Assembly (NCBI GenBank): GCA_031278025.1
Contig: JAITLF010000121.1
Span: forward strand, 1-7,527
DNA: 7,527 nt
Source of the DNA: Treponema sp.
GTDB taxonomy: Bacteria > Spirochaetota > Spirochaetia > Treponematales > Breznakiellaceae
Direction: 5' to 3'
The notes under the pieces: generated by a model
Databases searched by the model: none
What the model was told of the DNA's origin: nothing
The model's input: only the letters and a program-made list of their open reading frames with translations
Shown: positions 1 through 7,266 of the stretch, piece by piece
How positions within the stretch are numbered: position 1 is the first letter of the stretch
Layout of the letters: each line of letters opens with the position of its first letter
Position numbers and translations under genes: made by a program

Positions 1-399
1 GTTTTTGAACTGCCGTACACCGATTCATCGCTGGCATCTACCAGATATACCGCCTTCCCCTCCAGCCATCCCGGCCTTTCTACCAGCATCTGGCTCTCCC
101 GGCATAGATTCTCGCACAGCCATCTCAACCAGCGGACTCTTCGAGTCCGGCCACCCTATTACACAGCCGGGTATATAGAGCCTTCCTGGTCAGGTGATAG
201 CTCTCGCTCATGTGTAACAGCGCACTGGTATTTCCAAAGGATTTTCCTGCGGTCAAATACCGAAAATGAGTTTCAGAAGGTCCTCCGGTGTTTTAATTTC
301 CCGTTCTCGCGGTAAAGCGCCCAGTTCCTTCGCTTTTCCTCTCCAGTGCTCCGGTAGTATCGCCGCCATATCTTCGAATGTATAGTTTTCCTCTCTCAT
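1..399 (-). pseudogene. Frameshifted IS4-like DDE transposase, 5' part only, running off the window
   Basis: Reading leftward from an ATG at 399, the frame starts MREENYTFEDMAAILPEHW and continues through KTPEDLLKLIF before a TGA at 255-253. Homology-like sequence resumes in another frame at 259 (YLTAGKSFGNTSALL, then HLTRKALYTRL) until a TGA at 127-125. A third frame, from 131 to the window edge, gives WLRWLCENL and ends with YLVDASDESVYGSS. The helical N-terminal part followed by a VDAS/T-type strand is what IS4-group transposases show around their first catalytic Asp. The exact family is my recollection, not a search result. At least two frameshifts (near 260 and 131-140) make it non-functional. 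The rest of the element, including one end, lies outside the window. It sits directly against the broken transporter gene to its right, so it probably inserted there. The same-strand orientation relative to lon is noted but has no clear meaning. Confidence 0.72.
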
Positions 400-635
400 G
401 CCCTCAGTTTATCAGATGAGAACTGTTTTGCCAACTATTTAGGTAAACGCATGCGGACCGAAACCCCAGACCCAGAATCAGAACGAACACAGGACAGAAG
501 TGGCGGGGTTCCTGAACAGCGCCAGAGGCAGGGCGGCAATTAGTATCAGCGCGTTGGTGATGGACAACCCAGGTTTATAGCGGCCTATTTTGTCCGCAAC
601 ATGTCCGAAGATGAGGGGCCCCAGGATGCCGCCCC

Positions 636-650
636 CAGACTGTGTCAAAA
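636..650. repeat. Left terminal inverted repeat of the 119-bp element
   Basis: CAGACTGTGTCAAAA. It pairs with 740-754 with two mismatches, at positions 9 and 11 of the repeat. Confidence 0.55.
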
Positions 651-739
651 TTCAGAAAATCGAGATGATGCCGCTATAGATAGCGGTGTAAGACCACATA
701 AAAAAGCAACCAACACTATATATACAAAAGGGTAATGGG

Positions 740-754
740 TTTTTATACAGTCTG
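740..754. repeat. Right terminal inverted repeat of the 119-bp element
   Basis: The plus strand reads TTTTTATACAGTCTG, the imperfect reverse complement of 636-650. The in-frame TAA that ends the upstream MFS fragment (745-743) lies inside it. Confidence 0.55.
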
Positions 755-896
755 CCCCTCGAAGACCCCCAGGAGTATGCCTATCATGAAGAGACGGTAG
801 CCCAGCTCTCGGAACAGGATAGCAATGTAGGGCGGAATGACCGCGAACACACTATATAAGGGAGAAGAAAGGTGCCACCCTATACATGGTGTTATT

Positions 897-3569
897 CTAC
901 CCGTTTTGTGGGTTGCCGTCATTACCCGGATTTGGCCTTGTCTGTCCCGGAGGTCGTTTTTTTGGAGAAATTGTTTTTGAAACAGAAGTATGATGGATAG
1001 TCCCGTCAAAGAGGAAGTCAAAAGCTTCGCAGGCGGTTTCCACAAAATCAGCCCGGATGGAATCGGTGATCTCCTTGTCCAGTTCCGCCCACTCTTCTCG
1101 GTTATCCGCGGGAAGAAGAACCCGCTCCATACCGTTCCTGATGGCGGCCAGAATCTTTTCCTTGATCCCCCCTATGGCAAGGATACGCCCGGTCAGGGTG
1201 AGTTCCCCAGTCATGGCGACGGCCGGTTTGGGAGGCGCGGCGCAGAGGGTGGACAAGAGGGATGCCGCCAAAGTTATACCCGCCGAAGGCCCGTCTTTGG
1301 GGATGGCGCCTTCAGGAACGTGGATGTGAAAATCCGTCTTGCTTATGTCCTTGATTGTAAAAGCGTAACGGGGCTGTATGCTCCGCAGATATGAGAGAGC
1401 GATGCGGGCGCTTTCCTTCATCACTTCTCCCAGGTTCCCGGTCATGATGAGTTCGCCGTTTCCCTTAAATGCGATAGTTTCTACCGGCAACATGGTGCCG
1501 CCGGTTTCGGTCCACGCCAAGCCGTAGGACACGCCGATTCGGGCTTCAGTATACACGACGTCGTTCTTGTACTTACGCCGGCCCAGAAGTTTTTCCAGGC
1601 TTTCCCGGCGTATTGTCTTCTTGTAGGAGGTAATGGGCTTATCCGGGTCCATCCCATAGTCCTTTTGAACCGCGTCCCTGGCAATACGCCTGACGCACCG
1701 GGCGATCTCCCGTTCCAACCCCCGGACCCCAGATTCCATGGTCCAATGCCTGATGATCTCCAAAACAGTCCCTTCCGCGAAGGTGATTTTGGCACTTCCC
1801 AGACCGTTCTCCTCAAGCTCCTTAGGGATAAGAAAATGTCGGGCAATGGCAAGCTTTTCCCGCTCTCCGTATCCGGGAATTTCGATGATCTCCATCCTGT
1901 CCAGCAGGGGGTAGGGGATGGTATGTAGGGAATTGGCGGTAGCAATGAAAAGCACTTTGGACAAATCGTAAGGAACTTCCATATAGTGATCGGTAAACGT
2001 CGAATTCTGTTCCGGGTCCAGAACTTCAAGAAGGGCCGACGCCGGGTCTCCCCGGAAATCACTTGACAGCTTGTCAATTTCGTCCAACAGGAACACCGGG
2101 TTTACCGTCCCCACCTTGCGCATGGACTGGATGATCTTACCCGGAAGAGCGCCCACATAGGTTTTCCGGTGCCCCCGTATCTCCGCCTCGTCCCGCACAC
2201 CGCCCAGGGAAATCCTAATAAAACGCCGCCCCAGGGCACGGGCCACTGACTTGCCCAAGCTGGTTTTCCCCGTTCCCGGAGGACCCACAAAACAGAGGAT
2301 GGGACCCTTGATCCCCGCCGATGCCTGTCCCCGGGCGGTAAGCTCCCTAACGGCGATAAACTCCAGAATACGCTCTTTGGCCTTGCGCATATCGAAGTGG
2401 TCTTCGTCGAGGACCTGTTCCGCCAGGGTTAGATCCCCGGAATCCACGCTGGATTCGCTCCAGGGAAGGTCGGCTATCCATTCCAGATAACCCCGGTGTA
2501 CCCCCGCCTCTGGGGAAAAAGGCTGGAGTTTCCTGACCCGCGCTATCTCCTTCCGGGCCTTAAGAAGTATCTCCTCCGGGGGATTCTTCTCCATAACAGC
2601 TTTCTCCAAGTCGGTGAATTCATCCGCCCCGGAGGCTGTCCCCAGTTCTTTGTTAATTTCCTTGAGCTGTTCCTGGAGGATGTATTCCCGTTGATTTTTT
2701 TCCATTCGGTTTTTGACTTTCCCGCTGATGTTCTTCTGTATACCGAAGATTTCGTTTTCCATTTCCAGCATTTCAAGAAGCTTTTCCAGCCGTTCCGCAG
2801 TATCTTCTATGCGTAGAAGTTCTACCTTTTGTTCAGGCTTGACCGTGATAGCATTTCCGATAAGATTCCCAAGTCGTTCGGGGCTTTCGGTCTTTTCTAC
2901 CGCCGTCAGGGTTTCCGTACTTACTTTTTTGGAGAATTCCGCGTAGTGAACGAAGGATCCCTGCACCGCCCGGGTTAGGGCCGTGATTGCGGGGTCCCCT
3001 ATATCTCCGGGACCGGTACGGGTTATAGGTTTGATGCGGACGGTCTGATACCCTTGCTGTTCCGTAACAGAAAGGACGGCCGCCCGGTATTCACCCTGAA
3101 ATACCACGCGATAGGTATTGTCGGGAAGCTTCAGATGCTGGATGATGCGGACCAGGGTCCCTGCCGGGTAGGTTTCTCCGAAGAAGCCGGACCTGTCGGG
3201 CCCGCCCTCTCCGGCACCCCGCCTGAATCTGCCAGTGTCGGTTTTGTATCCTTTTCGCTGCGTCTTAGCCATTTCTTCCGTGAACCTTCCGCCCTCCACG
3301 CCGAGGGACAGATCGTCATCCCCGGCGGGTTTGAGGCAGACGGCAAAGAGCCTAAAGTCACCCCGGGTCAAGGCCGCGTCTACTGCGGCAATCCCCGACT
3401 TGTAGGTAACAAACATGGGAATGACTGTCTGGGGAAACAAGACCAGTTCCCGCAGGGGGAACAGCGGCAATTCTTCAATTTGGGATTCGTCTTTCAAGGC
3501 CGATGAAAATAACGATATTCCCGGGATTTTTGAGACTCTAAAGAGTTTTGAACCCCGGTTGAATTTCAT
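897..3569 (-). CDS. lon: ATP-dependent protease Lon (endopeptidase La)
   Basis: This is an 890-residue homohexameric AAA+ serine protease of the cytoplasm that degrades misfolded and short-lived regulatory proteins. The order is canonical. The substrate-binding N-domain begins near residue 34 ([20 protein letters not shown]), and a charged helical region spans about 255-345. The AAA+ module follows, with Walker [10 protein letters not shown] (429-437) and Walker B FLLDEIDK (493-500). The C-terminal protease domain carries PKDGPSAG with Ser762, and Lys805 in GGIKEK completes the Ser-Lys dyad at the 43-residue spacing known from E. coli. It is longer than the usual 780-820 residues for three reasons: about 33 extra N-terminal residues, an insertion of about 40 residues (about 81-133), and a Pro/Lys/Asn-rich tail after about 860. 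The ATG overlaps the clpX TGA by 4 bp, which suggests translational coupling. AGAAGAG lies just upstream as a modest ribosome-binding site. It is the last intact gene of the operon. Confidence 0.97.
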   Translation of the reverse strand: MKFNRGSKLFRVSKIPGISLFSSALKDESQIEELPLFPLRELVLFPQTVIPMFVTYKSGIAAVDAALTRGDFRLFAVCLKPAGDDDLSLGVEGGRFTEEMAKTQRKGYKTDTGRFRRGAGEGGPDRSGFFGETYPAGTLVRIIQHLKLPDNTYRVVFQGEYRAAVLSVTEQQGYQTVRIKPITRTGPGDIGDPAITALTRAVQGSFVHYAEFSKKVSTETLTAVEKTESPERLGNLIGNAITVKPEQKVELLRIEDTAERLEKLLEMLEMENEIFGIQKNISGKVKNRMEKNQREYILQEQLKEINKELGTASGADEFTDLEKAVMEKNPPEEILLKARKEIARVRKLQPFSPEAGVHRGYLEWIADLPWSESSVDSGDLTLAEQVLDEDHFDMRKAKERILEFIAVRELTARGQASAGIKGPILCFVGPPGTGKTSLGKSVARALGRRFIRISLGGVRDEAEIRGHRKTYVGALPGKIIQSMRKVGTVNPVFLLDEIDKLSSDFRGDPASALLEVLDPEQNSTFTDHYMEVPYDLSKVLFIATANSLHTIPYPLLDRMEIIEIPGYGEREKLAIARHFLIPKELEENGLGSAKITFAEGTVLEIIRHWTMESGVRGLEREIARCVRRIARDAVQKDYGMDPDKPITSYKKTIRRESLEKLLGRRKYKNDVVYTEARIGVSYGLAWTETGGTMLPVETIAFKGNGELIMTGNLGEVMKESARIALSYLRSIQPRYAFTIKDISKTDFHIHVPEGAIPKDGPSAGITLAASLLSTLCAAPPKPAVAMTGELTLTGRILAIGGIKEKILAAIRNGMERVLLPADNREEWAELDKEITDSIRADFVETACEAFDFLFDGTIHHTSVSKTISPKKRPPGQTRPNPGNDGNPQNG

Positions 3570-4819
3570 GCGCTCTTCTGAATCGAATGAATTTCAGGGG
3601 GATCGGATTTTTCTACTACATCCTGAGTGATAACCACCCGCTTTTCACCTTTCATGGATGGGATGTCAAACATGATATCCGTCATAAGTCGTTCCACAAT
3701 GGCCCGCAGCCCCCGGGCACCGGTTTTCTGTTTGATTGCCGTATCCGCAATGGCGTCAATGGCCCCATCAGTGAATTCCAGCCTAACGTCGTCTATGGAC
3801 AGAGAAGCCTGATATTGCTTGACTATAGCGTTCTTAGGCTCAGTAATAATCCGCTTAAGGTCGTCCCTGTTCAATTCTTCAAGGCAGACAGTGATAGGAA
3901 GACGGCCTATAAATTCGGGGATCATACCGAAGTGGATAAGATCGTCCGGATGAAGCGAGGCGTATAATTCTTTGAGGTTCCGGTTCTTATTGTCCCGAAT
4001 GTCCGCGCCAAAGCCCATAGGATGCTGTACCACCCGTTTTTCGATGAATTTGTCCAGCCCTACAAAGGCGCCGCCGCAGATAAAGAGAATATTCGTGGTA
4101 TTGATGCGGATCATCTCCTGGTTGGGATGTTTCCGCCCACCCTGGGGCGGTACCGAAGCGGTGGTACCCTCAATGATCTTGAGGAGGGCCTGTTGTACCC
4201 CTTCGCCGGACACGTCGCGGGTGATGGAGACATTTTCCCCCTTCCGGGCTATCTTGTCGATCTCATCAATGTAGACTATTCCCCGTTCCGCTGCCGCGAC
4301 ATTGCTCCCCGCGTTCTGAATAAGTTTGAGGAGGATATTTTCCACATCCTCTCCCACATACCCCGCCTCGGTCAGGGTGGTGGCATCCACGATGGCAAAG
4401 GGGACTTTGAGCTTCTTCGCCAGGGTTTTGGCCAGGAGGGTCTTTCCCGTTCCCGTGGGACCGGCCAGGAGTACATTAGATTTTTCTATTTCCACATCGT
4501 CCGCTTCCCGGGCGGGATTGGCAATACGTTTGTAGTGGTTGTATACCGCCACAGACAAGGCTTTTTTTGCGTCATCCTGGCCTATGATGAACATATCAAG
4601 ATAGGACTTGATTTCCCGGGGTGTGGGAATATCGCCGGTAAACCGGGTAGAAGGGTCGTGATCTTCTTCGACCAAAATTTTTCTGCATACTTCCACACAT
4701 TCATCGCAGATAAATACATCGTTAGGTCCGGCTATAAGGCGTCTCGCCATGTCAGCGCTTTTACCGCAGAAAGAACAAGCCCGATCGAGTCCGCCTGGAC
4801 CATTACGTAATTTAGCCAT
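3566..4819 (-). CDS. clpX: ATP-dependent Clp protease ATP-binding subunit ClpX
   Basis: This is a 417-residue AAA+ unfoldase that recognises tagged substrates and threads them into ClpP; its length is normal for the family. The N-terminal C4 zinc domain uses Cys15, Cys18, Cys38 and Cys41, with one more residue between the pairs than in E. coli. Walker A GPTGTGKT lies at 120-127 and the pore-1 loop GYVG at 153-156. Walker B is IVYIDEID (181-188), the RKH loop is at 229-231, the arginine finger is in PEFIGRLP (Arg306), and sensor 2 is GARGLR (367-372). The ClpP-docking loop reads MGF at 268-270, where E. coli has IGF. The ATG overlaps the end of clpP by 8 bp. GAGGG, six bases upstream and inside the clpP coding sequence, is a good ribosome-binding site. 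The partner clpP lies immediately upstream, so balanced production of both ClpXP subunits is expected. Confidence 0.98.
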   Translation of the reverse strand: MAKLRNGPGGLDRACSFCGKSADMARRLIAGPNDVFICDECVEVCRKILVEEDHDPSTRFTGDIPTPREIKSYLDMFIIGQDDAKKALSVAVYNHYKRIANPAREADDVEIEKSNVLLAGPTGTGKTLLAKTLAKKLKVPFAIVDATTLTEAGYVGEDVENILLKLIQNAGSNVAAAERGIVYIDEIDKIARKGENVSITRDVSGEGVQQALLKIIEGTTASVPPQGGRKHPNQEMIRINTTNILFICGGAFVGLDKFIEKRVVQHPMGFGADIRDNKNRNLKELYASLHPDDLIHFGMIPEFIGRLPITVCLEELNRDDLKRIITEPKNAIVKQYQASLSIDDVRLEFTDGAIDAIADTAIKQKTGARGLRAIVERLMTDIMFDIPSMKGEKRVVITQDVVEKSDPPEIHSIQKSA

Positions 4820-5417
4820 TTTTTTCCCTCACAAGTATCCTGTCCGCCACGCCGTAGGCAACCGCCTCGGCGGCGGGCATATAAAAATCCCGCTCCATGT
4901 CCTGGGCAATAATTTCTGCGCTTTTACCCGTATGTATGGCGAAATAATCAATAGTCACCTTTTTAAGGCGAAGAATCTCCTTAGCCTGTATACCTATGTC
5001 CCGGGCCTGGCCCTGAGCACCGCCCCAAGGCTGGTGAATGAGCACCCGGGAGGAGGGCAACACCAGCCGCTTCCCCTCCGTACCCGCCGTGAGGATTAAC
5101 GCCGCCATACTGGCTGCCTGACCCAGACAGATAGTCTGAACTTCGCATTTCACGTACTGCATAGTATCGTAAATGGCAAGCCCGGCGGTTACCGACCCTC
5201 CGGGAGAATTGATGTACAGGTTGATGTCCTTTTCGGTATCCTGGCCGTCCAAAAAGAGAATCTGAGCCACTACAAGGTCTGCGGTAAGGTCGTTGATCTC
5301 CCCATCCAGAAAAACTATCCTATCTTTAAGAAGGCGGGAATAAATATCATACGAGCGTTCACCAACCCCGGTCTGCTCAACCACAATCGGTACAAGGGAA
5401 TTCATTTTTCCAGTCAT
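4812..5417 (-). CDS. clpP: ATP-dependent Clp protease proteolytic subunit ClpP
   Basis: This is a 201-residue serine peptidase that forms a double heptameric barrel and degrades chains delivered by ClpX. The catalytic triad is complete: Ser103 in GQAASMAA, His128 in LIHQP, and Asp177 in MERDFYM. Family landmarks such as [14 protein letters not shown] (21-34), YINSPGGS (68-75) and [11 protein letters not shown] (128-138) are intact. Two starts are possible. The ATG at 5417 lies 9 bp after the tig stop. A second ATG at 5405 (codon 5) would give [13 protein letters not shown], closer to the usual family N-terminus, with GGAAAA just before it. I keep the longer one because neither has a decisive ribosome-binding site. 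The gene sits between tig and clpX with almost no spacing, so co-transcription is nearly certain. Confidence 0.98.
   Translation of the reverse strand: MTGKMNSLVPIVVEQTGVGERSYDIYSRLLKDRIVFLDGEINDLTADLVVAQILFLDGQDTEKDINLYINSPGGSVTAGLAIYDTMQYVKCEVQTICLGQAASMAALILTAGTEGKRLVLPSSRVLIHQPWGGAQGQARDIGIQAKEILRLKKVTIDYFAIHTGKSAEIIAQDMERDFYMPAAEAVAYGVADRILVREKNG
4826..4830 (-). promoter_or_regulatory. clpX ribosome-binding site inside the end of clpP
   Basis: GAGGG precedes six A residues and the clpX ATG. It lies within clpP codons for Val-Arg-Glu, so ribosomes finishing clpP pass directly over the clpX initiation region. Confidence 0.65.
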
Positions 5418-5426
5418 GTATACAAT

Positions 5427-6797
5427 TTACCCATTATTTGATACCAGGTCTAGGTATTTCGTATGGGGCCCCTTTTTAATCGTATTTTCCGCCAATAAAA
5501 GGTCTAAAAATTTTCGTTCACGTATCTGTTCTTTAAGATACTCCCGCATCTGATCGGATTCATAATATTTTTCTATTTTTTCTACCGATGCGCCGGTCTC
5601 CCTGGAGTGGACTTCAAATTCCTTCTCAATATCCTTGTCATCGGCACCAATGCCCAGATTCTGTATGAGCGTGTTCACGATGAGCTTGAGCTGAAGGGCC
5701 CTGACAACCTCCGGCCTCCATCCCTCGAAAAGCAAACTCTTGGACCTGCCGGGTTTCTCCGTCTTTTTCTCAAGTTCATCGGGCGTTACCTTTAACTGCC
5801 GCGCAAGGTCCTGCCACCGGCTTTCCAGTTCAGTCTGAATCATAGATTCGGGGACATCCACCGGCGTACTGTCCATGATTTTTGCCAGCAGATGGTCTAC
5901 GGTTACTTCTTTCACTTTTCGTTCCAGATTCCAGGTAAGCCGTTCCCTGATGCTGTTTTTAAGAGCCTCCAGGGTTGTGAACTTTTCATCCACATCCTGG
6001 GCCAGATCGTCATCCAGTTCCGGAAGCCGCTTTTCTTTCAGGGCCGTAAGGGTTACCCGTATCTTCTTAGTCTTCCCGGCAAGGTCCTTGTCCTCAAAAT
6101 CTTCGAGGTAGGATTTGTCTATATCCTTGGTTTCCCCCATCTTCATCCCCACGACTTCATCATCGAACTTAAAGATGTTATGCCCCGTTCCCAAGGTAAA
6201 CACAAAATCTTGCCGCTCCGTACCCGGAATAAGCTCTCCCGCATCGGAGATCTCCGCGTAATTTACGGCAACCACATCGCCCGCAACCGCCACCGCGTTA
6301 TCGGCCTTATCCAGAACTATCGCGTTCCGTTCCCGGAGGATTTGCAACTCCCGATCCATGTCTTCATCAGAAATCTCCGCGTCCGGCGCTTCAACCTCAT
6401 AGCCCTTCCAAGGACCCATCACAATCTGGGGGAAAGTATCGTAGACTACGGAGAACGTCAGGTCCGTCTCCAGGTCCAGTTTCAGGTCCGTGTCCTTGAG
6501 TTGAGGAGTGGAGTAGGGGAGGGGCCGGTTCTCTTTTGGGGAGGATACATCCTCGAAAGCCGTACTGACTGCCTTTTCAACAATTTTTTCCAGGGTTTCC
6601 CCCTTAAACACCTCGCCGAATTTCCTGAGCAGAATCTCTCTGGGGATCTTCCCCCGCCTGAAACCGGGGATCTGCATATCCTTGGCATATTTGGTGATAG
6701 TTGTGTCATATTCGGAACGAACATCTTCTTTGCTGATGGTAAGGGTAAGCTGCAACGCCGAATGTTCAAGCCGCTTGAATTCTTTGGTTACGGTCAC
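5427..6797 (-). CDS. tig: Trigger factor, ribosome-associated chaperone and peptidyl-prolyl isomerase
   Basis: This is a 456-residue chaperone that docks beside the ribosomal exit tunnel and shields emerging chains. The N-terminal domain carries the ribosome-binding signature GFRRGK at 45-50 (GFRKGK in E. coli). An FKBP-type isomerase domain covers roughly 165-250 (GDVVAVNYAEI, then FTLGTGHNIFKFDDEVVGM). The helical C-terminal chaperone domain fills about 260-445. It is somewhat longer than the 432 residues of E. coli. The start is GTG at 6797; the upstream AGAGGAAA places the Shine-Dalgarno core six bases before it, and no better in-frame ATG is present. It is the first protein gene of the tig-clpP-clpX-lon cluster and lies 36 bp downstream of tRNA-Gly with no visible terminator. 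No CIRCE-like or CtsR-like operator is seen in that gap. Confidence 0.97.
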   Translation of the reverse strand: MTVTKEFKRLEHSALQLTLTISKEDVRSEYDTTITKYAKDMQIPGFRRGKIPREILLRKFGEVFKGETLEKIVEKAVSTAFEDVSSPKENRPLPYSTPQLKDTDLKLDLETDLTFSVVYDTFPQIVMGPWKGYEVEAPDAEISDEDMDRELQILRERNAIVLDKADNAVAVAGDVVAVNYAEISDAGELIPGTERQDFVFTLGTGHNIFKFDDEVVGMKMGETKDIDKSYLEDFEDKDLAGKTKKIRVTLTALKEKRLPELDDDLAQDVDEKFTTLEALKNSIRERLTWNLERKVKEVTVDHLLAKIMDSTPVDVPESMIQTELESRWQDLARQLKVTPDELEKKTEKPGRSKSLLFEGWRPEVVRALQLKLIVNTLIQNLGIGADDKDIEKEFEVHSRETGASVEKIEKYYESDQMREYLKEQIRERKFLDLLLAENTIKKGPHTKYLDLVSNNG

Positions 6798-6800
6798 GTG

Positions 6801-6808
6801 TTTCCTCT
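6801..6808 (-). promoter_or_regulatory. Ribosome-binding site fixing the tig GTG start
   Basis: AGAGGAAA, with the GG six bases from the GTG at 6797. The codon directly upstream is CAC, so the purine tract supports the GTG as the true start. Confidence 0.7.
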
Positions 6809-6833
6809 TTAATTATGAATATTTTCCAATTTA

Positions 6834-6905
6834 AGCGGGAAACGGGAGTCGGACCCGCGACATCCACCTTGGCAAGGTGGCGCTCTACCACTGAGCTATT
6901 CCCGC
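6834..6905 (-). tRNA. tRNA-Gly(GCC)
   Basis: A 72-nt cloverleaf read on the minus strand. The acceptor stem GCGGGAA pairs with TTCCCGC, and the discriminator is U. The D-arm reads AGCTCAGTGGTAGAGC, and the anticodon stem CCACC/GGTGG carries loop TTGCCAA with anticodon GCC. The T-arm is GTTCGAC-like (CGGGT/ACTCC region). CCA is not encoded; the next bases are TAA. It lies 48 bp after tRNA-Leu and 36 bp before tig. Confidence 0.95.
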
Positions 6906-6953
6906 ATATTACAACAAAAAAAGCCGCCCCGTAGGTCATTATCTCTTGCCTTC

Positions 6954-7034
6954 TGCGAGAGAAGGGAGTTGAACCCTTATGCCTGGGGCACCAGATCCTA
7001 AGTCTGGCGTGTCTACCAATTTCACCACTCTCGC
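6954..7034 (-). tRNA. tRNA-Leu(UAG)
   Basis: An 81-nt class II tRNA on the minus strand. The acceptor GCGAGAG pairs with CTCTCGC and the discriminator is A, as expected for leucine. The anticodon stem CCAGA/TCTGG holds loop CTTAGGA, giving anticodon UAG. The long variable arm TGCC-CCA-GGCA is typical of leucine tRNAs. The T-loop is TTCAACT. CCA is not encoded. Confidence 0.95.
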
Positions 7035-7059
7035 ACTGGCAGTAACCGACAAACGCCCT

Positions 7060-7073
7060 GCGGCATCTGCCGC
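7060..7073. repeat. Perfect palindromic hairpin in the tRNA-Leu leader
   Basis: GCGGCA and TGCCGC are separated by two bases. The hairpin lies in the transcribed leader between the promoter and the tRNA. No U-run follows on the minus strand, so it is not a terminator. It may be a processing signal or chance. Confidence 0.4.
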
Positions 7074-7088
7074 ACATCAATTGACGAC

Positions 7089-7117
7089 AATGTACCCTAT
7101 TGCAACATACCTGTCAA
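7089..7117 (-). promoter_or_regulatory. Sigma-70-type promoter of tRNA-Leu and probably the downstream operon
   Basis: A perfect TTGACA (7117-7112), a 17-base spacer and TACATT (7094-7089, 4 of 6 matches). The predicted start near 7082 gives a leader of about 48 nt before tRNA-Leu. No other promoter of comparable quality is visible between here and tig, so this is the best candidate for driving tRNA-Leu, tRNA-Gly and tig-clpP-clpX-lon. Confidence 0.6.
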
Positions 7118-7146
7118 TGGAACGGTCCACGGGATATCCGGCGCAT
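7114..7146 (-). CDS. Possible 10-codon leader-like ORF with a strong Shine-Dalgarno sequence
   Basis: An ATG at 7146 is preceded by GGGAGGAG at 7159-7152, with ideal spacing. The frame reads MRRISRGPFH and stops at a TGA that overlaps the -35 box of the tRNA-Leu promoter. The context is a hairpin just upstream and a tRNA gene on either side. There is no family to compare with, and no clear promoter of its own; it would have to be read from the tRNA-Glu promoter. A purine-rich stretch next to an ATG can arise by chance, so this is a weak call. Confidence 0.2.
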   Translation of the reverse strand: MRRISRGPFH

Positions 7147-7159
7147 ATCTTCTCCTCCC

Positions 7160-7185
7160 GTCAGGGTGTTTACGAACACGCTGAC
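7160..7185. repeat. Imperfect inverted repeat (hairpin) between tRNA-Glu and tRNA-Leu
   Basis: On the minus strand GTCAG-C-GTGTT, loop CGTA, then AACAC-C-CTGAC: ten pairs broken by one C-C mismatch. Neither strand has a T-run after it, so a rho-independent terminator is unlikely. It ends directly against a GGGAGGAG tract. Confidence 0.5.
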
Positions 7186-7266
7186 TAACCGTTAAAGGAA
7201 GATAAAAATTAACGCCGATTTTTCGATATCCTGACCTTTCTGTAATACCAGAAGGAATTGCAAGTA

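Larger units (their letters stand above)
636..754. mobile_element. 119-bp MITE-like insertion with terminal inverted repeats
   Basis: The left end reads CAGACTGTGTCAAAA (636-650). The right end, read on the other strand from 754, is CAGACTGTATAAAAA, a 13/15 match. Between them is sequence that breaks the MFS reading frame: LGVFEG precedes it and GGILGPLIFG follows it, as they would be adjacent in an intact permease. The interior contains a perfect 7-bp hairpin (CCGCTAT/ATAGCGG, near 671-686) and no usable ORF. A run of four to five G residues (read on the minus strand) flanks each side, so a short target duplication cannot be sized. The ends look like those of IS256-type elements as I remember them, but this is weak. 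It is probably a non-autonomous derivative or the scar of an internally deleted IS. Confidence 0.55.
440..887 (-). pseudogene. Decayed MFS transporter, N-terminal third, interrupted by two elements
   Basis: Three frames together rebuild the start of a 12-helix MFS permease. From an ATG at 887 the frame reads MYRVAPFFSLI and hits TAG at 854-852. A second frame continues with YSVFAVIPPYIAILFREL, then GYRLFMIGILLGVFEG, helix 1 and part of helix 2, until TAA at 745-743. After the 119-bp element it resumes in a third frame at about 633 with GGILGPLIFGHVADKIGRYK. Here GHVADKIGRYK matches the loop 2-3 signature of the superfamily (G-x3-D-K/R-x-G-R). Hydrophobic helix 3 (NALILIAALPLALF) follows. A TGA at 480-478 is bypassed by a shift near 490 into VFVLILGLGFRSA, after which similarity stops near the transposase remnant. 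The substrate cannot be told. The ATG is only 9 bp past the lon stop, so the gene may once have been the last member of that operon. It is clearly non-functional. Confidence 0.75.

Noticed and set aside
868..890. A terminator hairpin just after lon (CACC/GGTG arms)
   Set aside because: The stem is only four pairs and no T-run follows on the minus strand.
743..1045. A 100-codon minus-strand frame overlapping the end of lon
   Set aside because: Its first half is antiparallel-free shadow sequence inside lon in another frame. Only its second half (below about 887) is meaningful, as a fragment of the MFS pseudogene.
4022..4810. A 262-codon plus-strand open frame opposite clpX
   Set aside because: It is the antisense shadow of clpX, with no ribosome-binding site or recognisable motif.
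5892..6812. A 306-codon plus-strand open frame opposite tig
   Set aside because: It lies entirely antisense to a full-length trigger factor gene with intact motifs, its product resembles no family I know, and such frames are common opposite genes of this codon usage.
6798..6833. A separate promoter or heat-shock operator for tig in the AT-rich gap
   Set aside because: A CATAAT-like -10 is present, but the -35 position falls in the tRNA acceptor end with no matching hexamer. No CIRCE-like or CtsR-like repeat is visible.
6906..6953. A run of seven T residues (minus strand) between tRNA-Leu and tRNA-Gly as a terminator
   Set aside because: The preceding GGGGCGGC has no complementary arm nearby, so no terminator hairpin forms; it is a bare T-run.
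7225..7260. A hairpin after tRNA-Glu (CCTTCTG with CAGAAAGG) as its terminator
   Set aside because: The arms match only with a bulge and are followed by GTCAGGATATC rather than a T-run.
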